A stretch of DNA of 8,167 nucleotides from NCBI GenBank assembly GCA_903858915.1, contig CAIOKL010000146.1, forward strand, positions 1 through 8,167. Reading direction: 5' to 3'. Positions within the stretch are counted from its first letter, which is position 1; each line of letters begins with the position of its first letter. Shown here piece after piece: positions 5,923 to 8,167 of this stretch. Position numbers and translations under genes: made by a program. Source of the DNA: an uncultured Alphaproteobacteria bacterium (GTDB lineage: Bacteria; Pseudomonadota; Alphaproteobacteria; Rickettsiales; UBA1997). The notes under the pieces are model-generated. The model was given only the letters and a program-made list of their open reading frames with translations. It did no database searches and was not told where the DNA came from.

Positions 5923-8167
5923 ATGTATGAATTAATTGTCATCGGTGGCGGTGAATATTATGTTGATGTATTTAACGGCTTGGCAATGCTCATCAACAGC
6001 GAGAGTTATTTAGGAATCGTTAAAATTGCATTATCTTTAGCTTTTATGATGGCAATTTTAAATTCAGCATTGTCGGGGTCATTAAATGAATCGGTAAAAT
6101 GGTTTATAACAACATTTATTTTAACCCAATTATTACTTTATCCTAAAGCAACTATTCACATTACCGATAAAACAAATCCAACAATTCAGGGTGCAAAAAT
6201 TGATAATGTTCCTTTTGTTATAGCCTATGGAGCATCAACTGCCAGTAAGATAGGTTATAGTTTAACAAAGCAATTCGAGGCGGTTTATTCATTGCCCGAT
6301 GATTTAAAATATTCACAAAATGGTATGATTTTTGGCGTTAATTTATTGAAAGCCTTGCAAAATGTCCAAATTTCCAATGCCAATCTAGCCAATAGTATCA
6401 ATAACTTTATTCAAAATTGTATTTTTTTCGATTTAGAATATGGAATTTATTCTTTTGAAGATTTAAAAAAATCTGATGATATTTGGAGTTTAATTAAAGC
6501 TAAACAAGTTGAAAATAGATTTTTTACTTACACCGATTCTGCATCGAAAACAACTTATCCAACCTGTAAACAAGGGGCTTCAAATTTAGATAATGATTGG
6601 CAAAATGAATATAACAATCCCGAAATTCTAAAAAATATTAGTTTTTTTTCTGCCAAACCAAATTTAACTAAAACCATTTTATCGCAAGCCACACCTTTAC
6701 TCAATGAATATTTTTTTGATTTAAGCAAAGCTTCGAATCAAATGCTTCATCAAGCAATGATGATTAATGCGATTAACACTGCAACTGAAAATTATGAAGC
6801 GGAAAATCAAATTCAAACTTATCAAGATGCAAGGGCAACATTACAAGCTAAATCAACCTATCAAACCATGGGAAATCAGGCGGGAATGTGGATTCCAATT
6901 TTAAAAATTGTAATTGAAATAGTTTTTTATGGAGCATTTCCATTGGTAATATTAGTGGCAATGATTCCTAATTTAACAGCGTCAGTATTGCGAGGTTATT
7001 TTATAACTTTTTTTTGGCTTAGTTCATGGGGACCAATTTATGCGATATTGCATAGAATTATAATGGGGCATGGGAAAACTTATAGTTTGAGCTTAACCAA
7101 AGGAATCGGTTTAACATTGTCTAATCAACCCGCTCTAGATCAAATAATGAATAATATTTCGGCAATGGCGGGATATATGTCAATTTTTGTGCCAATGTTA
7201 GCTTTTGGAATTGCAAGAGGAGGTGCGTCGGTTATGTCATCAATGACGACATCCTTTATGGCGGGAGTTCAAGGGGCGGTTGCAAATGCCTCGCAAGAAG
7301 GGGTAACGGGCAATTTAAGTTTTGGTAATGTTGGACTTAATCAAAGGCAATCTCATTCGGGAGTTGCAATTACCAATGATGCTGGACAAGTAATTCATCA
7401 TCATAATGACGGCACAAATTCAATTGATAACAGCCAAGTAGAATCAAGGCTAGGCATTGATGTAAGGGGTTCCAATAGAATTGAAAATGCCTTAACAAAT
7501 CAAATTAATAATGAACAATCTTTAGCTCAAACAAAATCAATTCAAGCTTCGCAAACTAAGGCTCATGGTTTTGAAATGATGATAAATAATCATCGCTCAA
7601 TTGAGAATTCCGAAGGTTTTGAAAAAAGTTTTAGTGCCGAAGAAAAATCATCCTTTAATAAAATTAACAACGCAGTTAGTGATTTTGCTCAAGAAAGAGG
7701 AATTAGTAGAGAAAAATCGGCGGAGCTTTTTGGAAGCATCGGAATTGAAGGTTCCAAGGGTTTTAATATTGCAGGCTTTGGATTAAATGGGCAAATTTCG
7801 GGGAATAAATCATGGACATTAAAAGATTCTGATCAAGAACATTTTAAAGAAGCTTTAAATTTTAGTAATCAAAGAAGTCTATCGAAAGATTTTGCTAATG
7901 TTGAATCAGTAGTTAATGCTAATCGTTTAAATTACACGGATTCTAAGGGCGAGTCAATCAATCAAACTTTTAATAATGCTAATTCATTAATACAGGAATC
8001 GGGGCAACATTATGAAAATGCCCAAAGATATAGCGAGCAACAACAATATGTTAAAAGTCATTCGGCTGAAATTGATAGAAATTATAATCAAGAATTATGG
8101 GGTGAATTGGTTGATAAATATGGAGTTCATCAAGCCAGTGAAATCACCAATCCAAGCAATCAAAACA
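5923..8167 (+). CDS. traG: TraG, pilus assembly and mating-pair stabilisation protein (3' end beyond window)
   Basis: TraG is a large inner-membrane protein: its N-terminal part takes part in pilus assembly and its long periplasmic C-terminal part in mating-pair stabilisation, and in F it is also the target of TraS entry exclusion. The frame is open from ATG 5923 to the window edge (748 codons; F TraG has about 938 residues). The N-terminus MYELIVIGGGEYYVDVFNGL matches the family start. Probable membrane segments are at residues 30-51, 57-73, 327-348, 358-378 and 415-432. The middle ones lie in the typical WIPILKIVIEIVFYGAFP and MSIFVPMLAFGIARGG blocks. From about 440 onward the protein is polar, beginning with the typical FGNVGL-NQRQSHSG segment, then a His/Asn-rich HHHND stretch and long Gln/Asn/Ser-rich helical stretches. 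It starts 9 bases after the traH stop, in the same frame, with no recognisable Shine-Dalgarno. Re-initiation after traH is the likely mode. Confidence 0.94.
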   Translation, partial: MYELIVIGGGEYYVDVFNGLAMLINSESYLGIVKIALSLAFMMAILNSALSGSLNESVKWFITTFILTQLLLYPKATIHITDKTNPTIQGAKIDNVPFVIAYGASTASKIGYSLTKQFEAVYSLPDDLKYSQNGMIFGVNLLKALQNVQISNANLANSINNFIQNCIFFDLEYGIYSFEDLKKSDDIWSLIKAKQVENRFFTYTDSASKTTYPTCKQGASNLDNDWQNEYNNPEILKNISFFSAKPNLTKTILSQATPLLNEYFFDLSKASNQMLHQAMMINAINTATENYEAENQIQTYQDARATLQAKSTYQTMGNQAGMWIPILKIVIEIVFYGAFPLVILVAMIPNLTASVLRGYFITFFWLSSWGPIYAILHRIIMGHGKTYSLSLTKGIGLTLSNQPALDQIMNNISAMAGYMSIFVPMLAFGIARGGASVMSSMTTSFMAGVQGAVANASQEGVTGNLSFGNVGLNQRQSHSGVAITNDAGQVIHHHNDGTNSIDNSQVESRLGIDVRGSNRIENALTNQINNEQSLAQTKSIQASQTKAHGFEMMINNHRSIENSEGFEKSFSAEEKSSFNKINNAVSDFAQERGISREKSAELFGSIGIEGSKGFNIAGFGLNGQISGNKSWTLKDSDQEHFKEALNFSNQRSLSKDFANVESVVNANRLNYTDSKGESINQTFNNANSLIQESGQHYENAQRYSEQQQYVKSHSAEIDRNYNQELWGELVDKYGVHQASEITNPSNQN

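Noticed and set aside
7601..7786. A 61-codon plus-strand open frame starting MRIPKVLKKVL
   Set aside because: It lies wholly inside traG in another frame, has no ribosome binding site, and traG here is continuous and family-like.
1..8167. tRNA, CRISPR, insertion sequence, attachment site, riboswitch or hairpin-plus-T-run terminator
   Set aside because: No cloverleaf, regular spaced repeat, transposase, or hairpin with a T-run was seen; AT-rich runs resembling -10 boxes are too frequent in this composition to call promoters.

Overview
The window is a compact, AT-rich (roughly one third G+C by eye), plus-strand block of F-type conjugation genes. In order it holds a broken end of traW, then traU, trbC, traN, traF, traH and the first 748 codons of traG, which runs off the right edge. 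The standard bacterial code fits: trbC ends in TGA and tryptophan is TGG. The low G+C, Lys/Asn/Ile-rich proteins and the order W-U-trbC-N-F-H-G without the small F-plasmid genes trbE and trbB resemble integrative conjugative elements of Rickettsiales and related intracellular Alphaproteobacteria. That placement is inference from composition and gene order, not a database match.

Layout: 1-305 is a decayed traW C-terminus with an in-frame TAG and at least one frame shift upstream. 302-5913 holds five intact genes, each overlapping the next by 4 to 20 bases. traG starts at 5923 after a 9-base gap. There is almost no noncoding DNA, so these genes are most likely one segment of a long polycistronic message whose promoter lies to the left and terminator to the right. 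I found no RNA gene, transposase, CRISPR array, attachment site or factor-independent terminator.

How the genes fit together: TraW, TraU, TrbC, TraF, TraH and the N-terminal part of TraG belong to the set that builds and extends/retracts the F-type pilus across the envelope. TraN is an outer-membrane mating-pair stabilisation protein, and the long periplasmic part of TraG also stabilises mating pairs. All the intact products except TraG carry evident signal peptides. TraU (15 Cys) and TraN (24 Cys) need many disulfides, and TraF here keeps a thioredoxin-type CPHC motif that could serve them.

Nothing here is a wholly new system. The points worth a second look are the isolated traW lesions in an otherwise intact run, the CPHC-bearing TraF in the absence of trbB, the divergent middle domain of TraN (a candidate recipient-recognition region), and the weak start signal of traG.
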